From the NCBI RefSeq assembly GCF_019097595.1, contig NC_080718.1:17684657-17748656 (forward strand): a stretch of 64,000 nt of DNA, given 5' to 3'. Positions 23,801 through 36,482 of the stretch are shown one piece after another. Source of the stretch: Hemibagrus wyckioides (Eukaryota > Chordata > Actinopteri > Siluriformes > Bagridae). Below the pieces are notes generated by a model. That model saw nothing but the letters and a program-made list of their open reading frames with translations, was not told the DNA's origin and searched no databases. The translations under genes were made by a program, and so were the position numbers. Numbering within the stretch: position 1 is the first letter of the stretch; each line of letters starts with the position of its first letter.

Positions 23801-26800
23801 TGCTAATCGTCACTAAGCGGTGGTGGCTTGTTATTTTTGGGGTCTTCTTCCGTTCAAGATTCTCATTATCTGAAGAACGAGTGGCTGAATGTAGGATTTT
23901 ACATTTAGAATGATCATTTTAACCAGGAGATGATCTAATTGGATTGCAACTAATCTAATTTTATCTAATTATCTATTACATTTTATCTGATTAGGGTTGA
24001 TCCAAATAGGATCATGGTCTCAAGGCCAAATGCCTGAAATAGTTTTTCTTCAATGGCTTTTTCTAGCTAGGATTAGCTACAGTAGCCATCAGTCAGTCTG
24101 TGTGTCAGTCTGTGTGTCAGTCTGTGTGTCAGTCTGTGTGTCAGTCTGTGTGTCAGTCTGTGTGTCAGTCTGTGTGTCAGTCTGTGTGTCAGTCTGTGCG
24201 TCAGTCTGTGCGTCAGTCTGTGCGTCAGTCTGTGTGTCAGTCTGTGCGTCAGTCCATTCATCTGTCCTGTATTCGAGGTTCTCATTAGTGCAGTAGCTCA
24301 AGAATGATTGGTTGAATGTTTGAAAGGTCAAATATCTAATATAGATTTTCTTCAAAAGTATTTTTCCTGTTTAAAGTATATTTTAAGGAAATTTTTGGCA
24401 TTCAAATTAGTAACAAGGAAAGACTTGCCTTGGAGGCATCCTCACCTACTTGTTTAGGATTTAATCAACTCTGGGGTCTTCCAGGACCGGATGTATTGAT
24501 AATGTGGTCAAGTGACACTTTAATCATGCATACAACGGGGGTAAAGATTTCTGACATTACAACTTTTGAGAGATGAAGATCTTTTTTTATTTGTTAAATT
24601 TGTTTTGTTTATTTGTCTTATATTGGTATCTTTCTGTCAGTTTCAATGTTATTGTGTGTATTTTGTATACATTCATAAAAAACTTAAGTCTATCTTAGAT
24701 CCAGGTAGTAACTCTATTAAAAACGTTTAGGGGGTGAATATTCATGTCATGTACTGTACAGTATACAAAGACCAGGCATAACATTATGACCACATGCCTA
24801 ATATTGTGTTGGTCCCCCTTTTGCTGCCAAAACAGTTCTGACCCATGCACTGTGTATTCTGACACCTTTCTATCAGAACCAGCATTAACTGCTTCATAAG
24901 TTTGATCAGATCATACGGACCAGCCTTCACTCCTCATGTGCCTTAATAGATCCTCGGCTGCCCATGACCCTGTCACGGGTTCACCACTATTCCTTTCTTG
25001 GACCACTTTTGATAGATACTGACCACTGCAGACCGGGAACACCCTACAAGCGCTGCAGTTTTGGAGATGCTCTGATCCAGTCATCTAGCCATCACAATTT
25101 GGTCCTTGTCAGACTCGCTCAAATCCTTACACTTGCCCATTTTTCCTGCTTCTAACACATCAACTTTGAGGACAAAATGTTCACTTGCTTCCTAATATAT
25201 CCCACCCACTAACAGGTGCCATGATGAGGAAATAATCAGTCTTATTCACTTCACCTCTTACTGCTCATAATGTTATGGCTGATCGGTGTAAGTCTTTATG
25301 TCCTTTGTTCTTTTTTTAAGTTTAGGCATGGTATGAACTTTACAAACATCTGCAATATGTAGTATAAATGTATATGTATATAACTTTGTTTTTTAGGTTG
25401 TAGGGACCAATGGTGTGTTGAACGTTGGCAGTAAACTGCGTCTTCAGCTGTACAGCCCTCCACCCAGAGCTAGGAAAAATCCACAAACACTCGAGGTCTT
25501 TCAGTGGTGGTCAAAATACCCTTGGAACAGATATGCCTCAACTCTTTATGTCACAGTGAAAGGCCTCAAACTACCAGAACACGTAAGAATCACTTACAGT
25601 ACATTGTTGTGTATAGTTACTTGATCAGTTATCAATCTTAATGTAAACTTCAAATGAAAATCTTTGATAATTCAAGGTGTTGGTTTATCGCTTAAAGTTC
25701 TTAAGGTACTTATTTTTATATGGATTATGAATTAAATTTAAAATGTTCAACCTCTATAAAAATGGGAAGGTCGAGGGCAAAAGGTTGTGGATAAAAGTAA
25801 GCACTAAGACTGATCTGACGGTCACTAGGTGGACCCCAGTATACGCTCGATGATGGCCCTGCAGCAGGAAAGGGGCAGCACCTCATACACCGATCTTCAC
25901 ACTGAACTCACTCAGAAGACTTTCACCCAGCTGTTAGAGAGCAAATCAGATGCCATGAAATGGAGCCGTCTGCCTGGACAGGTATCATGTTATGACATTC
26001 CAGCTGTTTGTTAATCTATATATTCTATTACATATTTTAAGAATTTTGTGAATTCAGCTTTCTAACATTTATCCTACCAGGTGTGTCGTATTCCTAATAA
26101 ACCCATGCTGTCATTCCGTGGAGGTCAGATGGGCTGCTTTGCTCTCCGTTTCTCTCATGATGGCAGAGTCCTGGCTGCTGCTTGTGCAGACAAAGATGCT
26201 TTCCCTGTTATAGGTGAATAGATGATAAGTTCTCTATTTGAAGGATTGTAATTTATCGTCAATCTGTTATTGACGATTTCTGAATCAGATTATATGAAAA
26301 GTCATGATTGTTTTATCTACGTTATGAAATGATGCTGACTTCTGGTGTGTTTTTCCGTAGTGTATGAGATCCCCTCAGGTAAAGTCCTAGCATCTTTTAA
26401 TGGCCACCTCAGTATCGTCTATGATCTCTGCTGGACCAGAGATGACACATGCCTGCTGTCAGCATCCTCTGATGGAACAGTCAGGTAAATATTTACTTGA
26501 CTAGGTTTGTTAAAAAGAATTGAAATCTGCACCTTTATGGTCGTTTAAACCCAATTTCCTTGTGTTAGAGTGTGGAACGTTGAAAGACTCCAAGGACTTG
26601 CTCAGAAGATCCTCCCCCATCCATCGTTTGTGTACTCTGCCCAGTTCCACCCTCAAGCCCCCAGCCTGGTGGTAACTGGGGGCTATGATGGTCTGCTCCG
26701 AGTGTGGAATATAGATGTTAAAGATGTGAACGGACAACTCCTGCAAGAGTTTGAAGGACACAAGACTTTCATCAACGCGCTGTGTTTTGACAGTGAAGGT

Positions 26801-29800
26801 ACAGCGTACCTCTGTGATGTATTTAAGTATTTACATTGTTATGTATTTAATTATTGAAAGATTTAAGTAACTACAACAGTGTGCTGGTTCTGACACAGGA
26901 AGCAGGATGTTTTCTGCAGACAATGCTGGCCTGATTATTGCATGGAGTACTAAAGTAGAGGATGGAGCACTGCATGGATCAACACGTCTGTGGCAAATTG
27001 AGAAAGTAAATCAATATTCTTGCAGTATAATCATTAAACATCGATGTAATACTAATTATGTAAATACAACATCGATGTAATACTAATTATGTAAATACAA
27101 TAATAACTAATTAGTATGTAACATTAAATGTTTCCTATAGGAAATAAAGGAAAGTGATCTCAATGGAATTTCCGTCAGCTCACTAGAAGTGCATCCGAAC
27201 GGAAGGCGTCTTCTAATCCATGCCAAAGACAGCGTTTTGCGAGTGATGGATTTGAGAATGTAATTACATTTACATTTATGCAGAGAATTTTGTGCAGTAT
27301 TTTAGAATTCAACTTAGACATTACGTTTGTATGAAGTGAATGACCTGTACAAACACCATAGTGTATACACTGACCAGGCATAACATTATGAGCACTGCCA
27401 GGTGAAGTGAACAACGCTGATTATCTCCTCATCATGGCACCTGTTAGTGGGTGGGATATATTAGGCAGTAAGTAAACATTTTATCCTCAAAGTTGATGTG
27501 TTAGAAGCAGGAAAAATGGGCAAGAGTAAGGTCTGCAGTGGTCAGTATCTATCAAAAGTGGTCCAAGGAACGAACAGTGGTGAACCGGCGACAGGGTCAT
27601 GGGCGGCCAAGGCTCATTAATGCACGTGTGGAGCGAAGGCTGGCCCGTGTGGACAAACAACATCTTGGTGCCACATACCACAGTACACCTTCAGGGATCT
27701 AGTAGAGTCCATGCCTCAATGGGTCAGGGCTGTTTTGGCAGCAAAAGGGGGACCAACACAATATTAGGCAGGTTTTCATAATGTTATACCTGATCGGTGT
27801 ATATACATATAGTATCCAGAGTATCAGACCCACAGAAATCATCACAGGATAAAGATGATTAGTCAGGGTAACTATACGGAATTCAAACCATGCCTGTTCA
27901 AAATGCCTCTGCAACATAACAGAAATGGCATTTTTTCCCCCTTTGCTTTGTCACTTGTCTATATATTTACTTTCTAAGCATGTCTGTGGCATAGGCATGA
28001 AATCTGTGACTGTTAAACAATGTATAATTTCTTTGTATTTTTACTACAGCTTTGCTATAAAGAAATATATAGGTGCCACAAATTACAGGGAGAGGATCAA
28101 CAGCACCTTCACCCCATGTGGAAACTTCATCTTCTCAGGCAGTGAGGACGGACTTGCCTATGTGTGGAACGCTGAAACCGGTATGCATCTCTCATCAGCA
28201 TGTAACTGTATAAAGTTCTTGAGCATGGGAGAATTTGATTAATAAATGTAGAGCTGAAACTGAAGATCATACAGGATTAAGACTACAAACTTTAGGTAAC
28301 GCTTTATTTAGTTTATAAATGCTAACATAAAAGATTTTTTTGTTTGATTTATTCAACATAATACAAATGGTATTTATTATTGAAATAGACCAATGTATTG
28401 TATTCAAAGATCTCCACTATGGCTGCAGGTTTTCCCTCCATCCAAGCTGAACTCATCTGTCCTCACCACTTTTTTGATACCTGATTTCTGCTTACCTGAA
28501 ACGAAAACCTGCAGCATTCTTGGTCCTTTGAGGATAAGACTGTGCTTTCTTTCTGCTGTTGTAAAACCTGTCACTGAAGGCCTGTGTGTGTTCTCTGATC
28601 AAATGCAGGTGATCAAGTGGCTGTGTACTCAGAGCTGTGCTACCCAACTGCTCTGCGTGGAGTGGCTTTCCATCCCCATGAGCATTTAGTGGCTTTCTGT
28701 GCCTTTGGGCAAAATCAGCCAATTCAGTTATATGTGTATGATCGGAAAGGTGAGTTTATGTGTCTGTATGTAATAATGAAAAAAAAAAAGCCTTTATACG
28801 ATTTGAACTATAGGAGTTTTCTAGCATAACCACGCCAGTCAGTACTCTATAAACACATCTATGAGTTGGCCGTAAATTACCCCTGGGTGTGAATAATTAT
28901 TTGTTTGAGTGTGATGGTCTAAGATGGACTAGTGACCCATCCACCTCTGCTGCTCTTTCTAAATTTACAGGCATTAAAATTTGCAAGAAGACACATTCTG
29001 GTTATAAATGGGTGGATTATATATTGTATATATGAATATATTGTACTGACAGGTGCCATCTGAAGAGAACCTTAATAAATATTACAATATGTCTGAGGGA
29101 TTTATAACACTGATACCACCTTTAACAATATAACTGTTGTATATTGTATTTAAGCAAAACCATCAGCTAATTCTGTTTGTTGTTAGTTACTCAGTTGGAG
29201 CTGGAGAGTATGAGAGCGCTGAACAGATCCGACACTGCCGTGAGTAAAACGTTGAGGAATCAGACCGAGATCCTTGCATTCCAGGATACTTCAGCCTCTG
29301 GAATGGACCGATTTGCAAATGCTGCTCGCATGTCCCTGAAGATGCAGCGAGTTAAACAGAAATTAGACTCTGTTCTGGTAAGAACAAGCAAGGTTTACAT
29401 GTGAGATCTGAAATAGGCTAGGATGCATACATATCGTCTCTAGATATACTCTGAACTCTCTTGTTTAAGTATATAATCAGGGTAAGAAAGGTTTTTTGTT
29501 ATTTCAGGAGCCACATCGCAATACTTCTGGCATGGAATACCTCTACGACCAGGGTGAGTAGTCCTTCCATTTGTACAGGAGCAAGTGACTCGAATATAAA
29601 TGTATATATTTTTTTGTATATAGTTTTCAAATGTCATTTCAATTAACACAAATGGATTTTATTTTAATTGAAGGAAGCATGTCTCAGTTGGGGAGGGGCT
29701 TATCCCAAGAGGCAAGTAGCTGTGATTCAAAAATATCAGTCAGATATATAAATAATTAACAGTCAGATATGTTTATACTGATTCAACATTAAATGGAAAC

Positions 29801-32585
29801 TTAACAGTTAACCCGTCTTATTGTGTTACAGGTTTTGCATACTTCTCTCCCGGCTCCATCTTTGCTTTCTCCTCACTCCAATCTGCAGCTGTCCAGCTCA
29901 CTTGGTGCTCAGCTAATTCCTCAGGCCATGTTCAGCTCACAAACATGTATGTAAAAGCTGATCATTGACAGTGCTTGCATGATACCTCATACAGAGACAT
30001 GCTCAGGAAATGTTTAGGTTTGTGTATTCTGGAGCATAGCATCAATTGTCTTAAAAGTTTTCCTCCCCCTATGTAGATGGCTCAGGTGCTTTTGGATATC
30101 CCATTAGAAGAATGCCGTCATTAAAGCAAAGGGTGAGACGATCATATTCTGGTTTGGTTGATTGAGTAAACTAAAAGAAAAAGAAGTTATAACTGTTGAT
30201 TATGTATGTATACTGTATATATTATATATACTGATCAGGCATAACATTATGACCACCTGCCTAATATTGTGTTGCTCCCCCTTTTGCTGCCAAAACAGCC
30301 TTGACCCGTCATGCACTGTGTAGTCAGACATCTTTCTATCAGAACCAGCATTAGCTTCTTCAGCAATTTGAGCAACAGTAGCTCGTCTGTTGGATTGGAT
30401 CACACTGACCAGCCTTTGCTCCCCATGTGCAGCAATGAGCCTTGGCTGCCCATGACCCTGTCACCGGTTCACCACTGTTCCTTTCTAGGACCACTTTTGA
30501 CAGATACTGGCCACTGCAGACCAGGAACATCCCACAAGAGCTGCAGTTTTGGAGATGCTCTGATCCAGTGGTCTAGCCATCACATGCTGGTCCTTGTCAA
30601 ACTCGCTCACATCCTTATGCTTGCCCATTTTTCTGCTTCTAACACATCAACTTTGAGGACAAAATGTTCACTTGCTGCCTAATATATCCCACACACCAGG
30701 ATGAGGAGATAATCAGTCTTATTCACGTCACCTCATAATGTTATGCCTGATCGGTGTATGTGTATATATATCATATATGTATATAATAAAGTAAACTAGT
30801 TTAATATTATTAACAGCAGTTTGTATGAATTCCCAGAGTCTACCAGATTCTGAATTTCCATTACAAGTTGAAACTGATGTGGAACAAGTCCAGCAGACGG
30901 TACTTATGCTATGATTGTGATGGCTTCATTAATGTTTTCTATTTTCTTCTCTACAAATACTATTAGTTCAGCTGGACTGTAGTTGTTTTGTTCACGCTGA
31001 AGCCCCTGTGAATTGTTTCTCAGGTTGTGACCCTGTATGACTACAACGCCAGTCGCTCCGATGAACTGACGTTACGCCGCGGTGATGTGATCCACGTGCT
31101 GCACAAAGATAATGACAACTGGTGGTTTGGATGCTTAGCCAGTGGACACCGGGGCTACTTCCCAGCTGCCTATGTGGCTGATGAAAGTATGTGGAGCATT
31201 TTTGATAACAGATGAGCAGCAGATTAAGTTCATACAGTATAGTGCTGGAAATATGCTTTATCTTTTTCCCAATACAGAGGGCTTTGATGAAGAGCTCTCA
31301 CGGGCAATAGAGGCACAACCCGGACCCTTGGAGCAAATAAGTGAAGGAGGTAATAGAGCCACGGGCACCAAGGTAATATAATAAGAGGAAAAAAAGCCGT
31401 GATCTCCCTCAGCTGTGCCATGAAATACTATTTGGCATGCAAGGGCATTCTACGTATGCATTTATGATATTTTAGTGGATTTGTTTATTTCTATGTAGTA
31501 AGTAGATGGTCTCAAAATGGTATTCTAATGGTATGTCACTGCATAATGTTCTTAGTGGTGTTCTTCTCCTTCATCATTAAGGCAAATTCAGTAGTATTAA
31601 GCTTATTGCATGCTGTGCTCTAATGTATCTGATTAAAATAATTAAGACGTTAAGAAAGGGAACAGTCAGTGTTTGTGATTTGTTGTGATTGATTTCTTGT
31701 CTATGTCCCAATCTGCTGCAGTTGTCTGCAGCCGTCAGTGCCTCTGGGGAGCTTAAGATAATCTCAGAGCAGGATACTGATGCTGAAGCACCTTCTCTTA
31801 AGTAAGGCTCAACTCTAATACATTCTTTATTAGAGACTTCTCACTGAGTCTTAACAGTTTAAATGGGTAATATTTATTATACACTATATTGGCAAAGGTT
31901 TTGGGACACCCCTCCAAATCATTTGAATTCAGGGGTTGGGCTTGGCCCCTTAGTTTCAGTGAAAGAAACTCTTAATGCTTCAGCATAACAAGCCATTTTG
32001 GACAATTTCATGCACCCAACATTGTGGGAACAGTTTGGGGATGACCCCTTCCTGTTCCAACATGACCACGCACCAGTGCACCTCAACCCAATAAAACACC
32101 TTTGGGATGAATTAGAGTGGAGACTGCAAATCTAATTCATCCTAAAGGTGTTCTAACGGGCTGAGATCAGGACTCAAGGCCAGTTAAGTTCGTCTTACCC
32201 CTGAAAAAAAAAAAAAAAACAACAACCCCTGAATTCAGTGATTTGGAGGGGTGTCCCAAAACATTTGCCAATATAGTGTATGAAGAGCTGTAAATGTTTT
32301 TAACACTTGGAGTTGCATTTAATTTACATTCAGCTTTGTGTATGTGCATTTCTAGAAGCTGATAAAGCACTATAATAGTATTAGGGTATGACCTGTGCTT
32401 TTTATTACTCTTCTTTTTAAAGAATTAAAAAGAAGAAGAAAAAGATGAAGAAAAGCGAGCTCTCTTATGATCTTCCATCCACCTCATCAGCCGATCCTGT
32501 ACCATTTACCAGAAAAAAGAGACCTCTTCCAAGATTAGGACAAACCAACAGTGCTTTCATTTCTGACGCTACAAATCAGGAATAA
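20871..32585 (+). CDS. ahi1: ahi1, jouberin (WD40 and SH3 protein of the ciliary transition zone)
   Basis: Twenty-six coding exons join in phase into 1213 codons; human jouberin is about 1200 residues. The start ATG at 20871 begins [20 protein letters not shown], aligning with the human start MPTAE. Domains in order: a lysine-rich, probably disordered N-terminal region encoded mainly by exon 21678-22222; a conserved segment starting at [19 protein letters not shown] (exon 22822-23011); a WD40 propeller at about residues 550-870 ([38 protein letters not shown]); and an SH3 domain at about 1048-1101 ([27 protein letters not shown]). AHI1 acts at the transition zone and basal body in ciliogenesis and signalling; human mutations cause Joubert syndrome. 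One junction is GC-AG (29712). The introns are rich in transposon copies. Confidence 0.97.
20924..21410. mobile_element. Tc1-type MITE, family C copy 1 (ahi1 intron)
   Basis: Inverted ends read CATTATATGGCCAAATGTAT at the left and ACTTTTGGCCATATAGTGTA at the right, flanked by TA. The interior is short and non-coding apart from degenerate Tc1-like fragments. Confidence 0.75.
22664..22783 (+). mobile_element. LINE-tail insertion with 17-bp target-site duplication (ahi1 intron)
   Basis: A 120-bp insert starts ATGGCAGGGTTGCGACAGGG, carries a CATCCGGCATAAAA-like segment typical of fish RTE-type LINE tails, and ends in an A-rich tail. It is flanked by perfect 17-bp direct repeats TTGACAGTAATTTTGTT at 22647-22663 and 22784-22800. 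This is the signature of target-primed retrotransposition. The family name is from memory; the target-site duplication is seen directly. Confidence 0.8.
24091..24254 (+). repeat. 12-bp minisatellite (ahi1 intron)
   Basis: About 13 tandem copies of TCAGTCTGTGTG, with TGCG variants towards the 3' end. Because 12 is a multiple of three, it produces repetitive ORFs on both strands that are not genes. Confidence 0.95.
24764..25290 (-). mobile_element. Tc1-type remnant, family B copy 2 (ahi1 intron)
   Basis: The ends contain CATAACATTATGACCACATG at the left and TGTTATGGCTGATCGGTGTA at the right, flanked by TA. The minus strand carries degraded transposase N-terminal sequence matching the copy at 10679-11238. 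Broken. Confidence 0.85.
27038..27099 (+). repeat. 31-bp tandem duplication (ahi1 intron)
   Basis: Two exact adjacent copies of a 31-bp unit starting ACATCGATGTAATACTAATT, between the exons ending 27005 and starting 27141. Confidence 0.9.
27366..27801 (+). mobile_element. Tc1-type remnant, family B copy 3 (ahi1 intron)
   Basis: The ends contain CAGGCATAACATTATGAGCA at the left and TGTTATACCTGATCGGTGTA at the right. The interior keeps the MGKSK start of the transposase, but the helix-turn-helix region is deleted. Non-autonomous. Confidence 0.85.
29712..29831 (+). other. ahi1: GC-AG intron in ahi1
   Basis: The 38-bp exon 29674-29711 ends CAAGAG|GCAAGT, a GC donor with otherwise ideal consensus, and the intron ends TTGTGTTACAG. 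Reading phase is preserved only with this donor; no GT donor nearby keeps the frame. Confidence 0.8.
30229..30758 (-). mobile_element. Tc1-type remnant, family B copy 4 (ahi1 intron)
   Basis: The ends contain GATCAGGCATAACATTATGA at the left and its complement at the right, flanked by TA. The minus strand carries the transposase N-terminal region with stops and deletions. Confidence 0.87.
31880..32280. mobile_element. Tc1-type palindromic element, family A copy 3 (ahi1 intron)
   Basis: The ends read CACTATATTGGCAAAGGTTT at the left and its complement at the right, flanked by TA. The interior contains the transposase C-terminal trace in plus orientation (about 32090-32130), followed directly by an inverted trace. 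It is a shortened version of the copy at 19415. Confidence 0.85.
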
Positions 32586-32822
32586 GGGACAGACTGGGGT
32601 GAGAATTAATACTGAGAAGAAAGGAAAAGTATATGCATATTAAATCACCAGAGCAGCTGTACATATTTTTTTTTTTACAATCAAGCCTTCAAAGTTGAAT
32701 GTATTTTGTAATTTTATAAATGTACATTTTAATAACCAATAAGCAATCTCATGTTTTTTTTTTTTTTTTAAGTGTTGATATTTATATCTGCTCATTTGGC
32801 ATAACTTGACTGTAAATGTTTA

Positions 32823-32828
32823 AATAAA
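32823..32828 (+). promoter_or_regulatory. ahi1: polyadenylation signal of ahi1
   Basis: AATAAA 238 bp after the ahi1 stop codon. Confidence 0.65.
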
Positions 32829-33812
32829 CAGCCAAATATGAAAAATACCGAATTTATTAAATATGTAAAGCATTAGTTTAACACAATTTAGCTCTCTATT
32901 AGAAATTGTACAAATTTGCAATAGTCTTTCATTTACATTTCTAGCAGGAGTATTACTCACTGAGCCATTGCCTGTATACCTCAGTGTTGTCACGTGGGTC
33001 CATTTCCCAAACATTTGGACTGCAATCTGCTTTAAAAAACACGCAAGATGCTAATCAGACCTGGCTGCCTAGCAAGTTGGTGCCAAGCCAATGGCAGAGT
33101 GATAATATTTGCATGTGCTGTGTGAACCTTAGCCCACTGAGAATTAGTTTGTAATTCAATCTCTAAAACATTATTTACATTATTCATTATTACATATCAG
33201 AATATACATTATTTCCACATCTTTGACTAAATCCGAGTTGTGGGTGAAGCGCTTGCCTAAGGGTCCAGCAGTAGCATCTGAACAGAACTGAATTTTAAGC
33301 CTTCATTTCAGAAACCCTGAGCCTTGGCTACATATAGTGAAACCGATCAGTTGAATCTTTACAAATGCAAATCTTAGAAACTCCGAAGCAGTTAAATGTC
33401 CTTTATATTAAATCAGAGGGGGAAAAATCATCTAGACAGCAAAATAATTCCTTGTTTAGTGGCGATTTCCCTGAGAAAATACAGATTCCAAATCCATAAT
33501 CAGGCCTGGGTAGAAATCTTTATGTTGCACGTCACATTCCTGCTTTGTTCCGGTGCTTATATTAAGCACATTAGGTATTTTCAATCCTTTCCAAAAGCTT
33601 TAACCATTCAATCATAGATGAATTTACTGAGGAATGAACGCTCTACATTTTATGCACAAAGTGGCATCTCCTAAAGCATCATGCTTAGTATACAGTGATT
33701 TACCTGCATTTGGGATCATTGGTACAAGTTAGTGATACCTATACATGTTAAAGTGTTTATAGTATGAGCACACACTCAGCTTGCTAATGTTTATTTTTCT
33801 ATTTCTTACATT

Positions 33813-34019
33813 ACCTTTGTCACATATACATCATTGCACATTACTGAAATTCTTTCTTCACATATCCTATCCTTGGAGTGTTGGGGTCAGACATGATGCA
33901 GTGCCCCTGGAGCAAGGAGAGTTGAGGGCCTTGCTCAATAGCCTGTGGTGGTAGCTTGGCGATCTGTTCTGTTCACCAACCCAGAGCCTTAACCACTTGA
34001 GCTACCACTACCCCCACTT
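33813..34019 (-). mobile_element. tRNA-derived SINE, family 2
   Basis: On the minus strand it starts GGGGGTAGTGGTAGCTCAAG (tRNA-like head with a GTAGCTCAAGTGG A-box-like segment), continues with a CTCCAGGGGCACTGCATCAT body and ends in a TATGTGACAAAGG tail. It shares the body and tail with the copy at 55528-55755. Confidence 0.7.
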
Positions 34020-35253
34020 ATGGCTATTTACATGGATAATGCATTTTATAGGCATTGCTTAAATCCAACACAGCCATTATTGACCTATTGATCTATATTC
34101 AGGTACCTCTTTACATTTATCATATTAGTGACTTGTAGCACATTAACAGAGTGCCACCTTTGCATCAGTCCTACGGTGTCTGTCTGGTCATCTCAGTGAT
34201 TCTTCTCTGTAATGTCCCACTCATTTCTAATATGATAAGCTTGAAAGTGAAGCAGCATGCCACAGAAACTGACATAACACCACATCCACATAGTGATGAA
34301 ACTGCAAACAAACGTTTTTGAAGCAATCACAACTGAGTTTTAACTCGACCTCAGCTCTATTCATCAGGTAATAAGAAATATGATTTCCTTGGCCAAGCAG
34401 TCACACACGCACAAGCCTAAAATGATCTCAGCAGTGGATAAATGTGGCAAATCTGGTTAGAAGCACAAGAAACTATGTGCCTTGATGCGTAATACAAAAT
34501 TGTGGTAGACAAGAACAGTCTCTAATCTCAAATATAACACTATAGTATAAAACATTTGAGAGCATCTTGTGCTAGCATATGACAACCAATCTACCATTCA
34601 GTTTAATGTAAATCCATGTTCTTCTAGAACGTTTGTTGACAACAGACTAGAACAAACTTTTTGTTTGTTTGTGAGCCAGGCGTTAATCACCCAACATGTA
34701 TCCAACTTTTCTAATGCGCTCAAGGCTGAAAAAAACCGAAATTCCTACATCTCCATCACGTTCCATCATCCCAACAAAAACCTCTTTCTCTTATTGGACA
34801 GCCAACATGTGTCTGACCTCACTAATACTCTTATGGCTTAAAGTAATCAAATCCTCCATCACGTTCCATCATCAGGAGGAAATCTTTCCCAGACGAATGA
34901 GGCAAAGTTACTGTAGCAAAGGGCACTGCCTATTAATTCAGAGTTTGGATTTCAGTGCAAATGCTGGACAAGTAGAAAACTTTCAAATATAGTTTATATT
35001 GCCTATATAACACTGAAAGTTAGATATTTCATATAATTAAGTAAATCATAAATAAGATGCAAAGAATATTATGTAGTTTAACCAAATATGAGTTAGTAAA
35101 AGTATAGTATTATTTACAATCTAGTCTCTCAGTGTAGAAAGAAAAAATAATCATTAAATCATACCATGTTTAAAAATAAACATACAATTTCTGGTTTTAT
35201 ATACATTGTATGTGCTATTTTATCAGTCCACTACAAAGAGATAAGCTATAGCT

Positions 35254-36061
35254 ATACACTCACTGTTCCATTTTATTAGGAACATGCAGTTTCCATGCAG
35301 TTATCTAATTAGCCAATCATGTGGCAGCACACAATGCAAAAGAAAAAATAAATTCTTGCTGATACAGGTCAAGAGCTTCAGTTAATGTTCACAGCAAACA
35401 TCATAATGGAGAAAAAAGTGCCTGATTTCAGTACTTAAAAATTGCTGAGGGATCTAGAGTTTACATAGAATGGTGTGAAGAATGAAAAGGTCACGTGAAC
35501 AATAAAGTGATGGACATTTCTATCAGTGGAAACATCTTGGGTCAGAGGAAAATCTGTCATAGGAAGAAAACATAACTCATATAAATCACTCTTTGAGCAG
35601 AAAAGCATCTCAGCATTCACAAAATATTAAACATTGAGGTGGATGAGCTACAGCAGCAGAAGACCACACCAGGATCTACTCATGTCAGCTAAGAACAGGA
35701 ATCTGAGGCACATGGGCACAGACTCACCCAGACTGGACAGCTCTGACCAGTCTGGACATTCTCCTCTGATCTCGCAGTTCAACAAGGCATTTCAGCCACA
35801 GGATGTGTTTTGCACTGTTCTGTGTAAACTGTCGATCCCGAGAGATAAGCAATTTAATACCCAATCTGAAATACCCAAAATCCATCCATTTGGTAATTAC
35901 AAATTGATCACAGTCAATGAGATCACATTTTTCTGAACTGAACTGAAGCTTTTGACCTGTTTCTGCATGAAGTTATGCATTGTGCTGCTGCCACATGTTT
36001 GTCTGATTAGATGACCGTCTGAACGTACAGGTTTTCCTAATAAAAGTGGACAGTGAGTGTA
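35254..36061 (+). mobile_element. Tc1-type element, family D copy 1
   Basis: The ends read CACTCACTGTTCCATTTTAT at the left and its complement near AAAAGTGGACAGTGAGTGTA at the right, flanked by TA. The interior frame 35634-35760 encodes MRWMSYSSRRPHQDLLMSAK, a Tc1-type transposase mid-region, before degenerating. Non-functional. Confidence 0.85.
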
Positions 36062-36482
36062 GCTTTTGGAGTCCCAATAAATTTCAAATAAAATAAACTT
36101 GTTTTATAAATGAATAGCACCTGATTGTCCATCACAGATCTGGGGACTATTCCCAAGTTAGATTCTAAAGCAGACATTTTCTGTGTTTTCTTAACACAAC
36201 TATTATTAGTTAGAATTCGGTTTCTTCGTCTCGGACATTATGTTTTCCACGTAGTGACGTGCCAATGCACAAAATACCTTCAGTTTGGTCAGATGTATGA
36301 GTACATATCAAACAGAAGTTTCTGACGATGAGCAGAGAAGAGGGGATTTTTCTCCTGTGTACAATATGCATTCAGCCATCTTGTATTTTTTAAATCTAAA
36401 ATATAGAAACAGTTATCAGTCACATGTACTGTATTTGGGATAATACAGAGGTCAAGATAACATAACATAAATGAAAAATTAC

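Larger units (their letters stand above)
20827..32585 (+). other. ahi1: exon map of ahi1
   Basis: Exons, with phases verified by eye: 20827-20880 (coding from 20871), 21442-21566, 21678-22222, 22464-22612, 22822-23011, 23132-23324, 23412-23507, 25397-25582, 25829-25981, 26081-26213, 26361-26484, 26569-26798, 26899-27005, 27141-27259, 28050-28180, 28609-28749, 29187-29377, 29508-29553, 29674-29711, 29832-29946, 30077-30132, 30837-30899, 31024-31186, 31278-31372, 31722-31801, 32423-32585 (stop TAA). The lengths sum to 3642 coding bases. Introns longer than 300 bp hold the repeats listed separately. Confidence 0.93.
32586..36482. other. ahi1 3' UTR and region convergent with slc18b1
   Basis: The ahi1 3' UTR has an AATAAA signal at 32823-32828. 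The region also contains a SINE (33813-34019), degraded Tc1-type sequence near 34690-34880 and a family D element (35254-36061). The last exon of slc18b1 on the minus strand should lie here or close by, but no stretch matches the expected short acidic tail. Otherwise no gene is recognised. Confidence 0.6.

Noticed and set aside
23997..24355. Repetitive ORFs on both strands, and the regular repeat as a possible CRISPR array
   Set aside because: A 12-bp tandem minisatellite without spacers inside a vertebrate intron; the ORFs exist only because 12 is divisible by three.
36125..36325. Minus-strand stretch ending near 36321 as the last slc18b1 exon
   Set aside because: An acceptor-like site is present, but the translated residues do not resemble the expected carrier tail.
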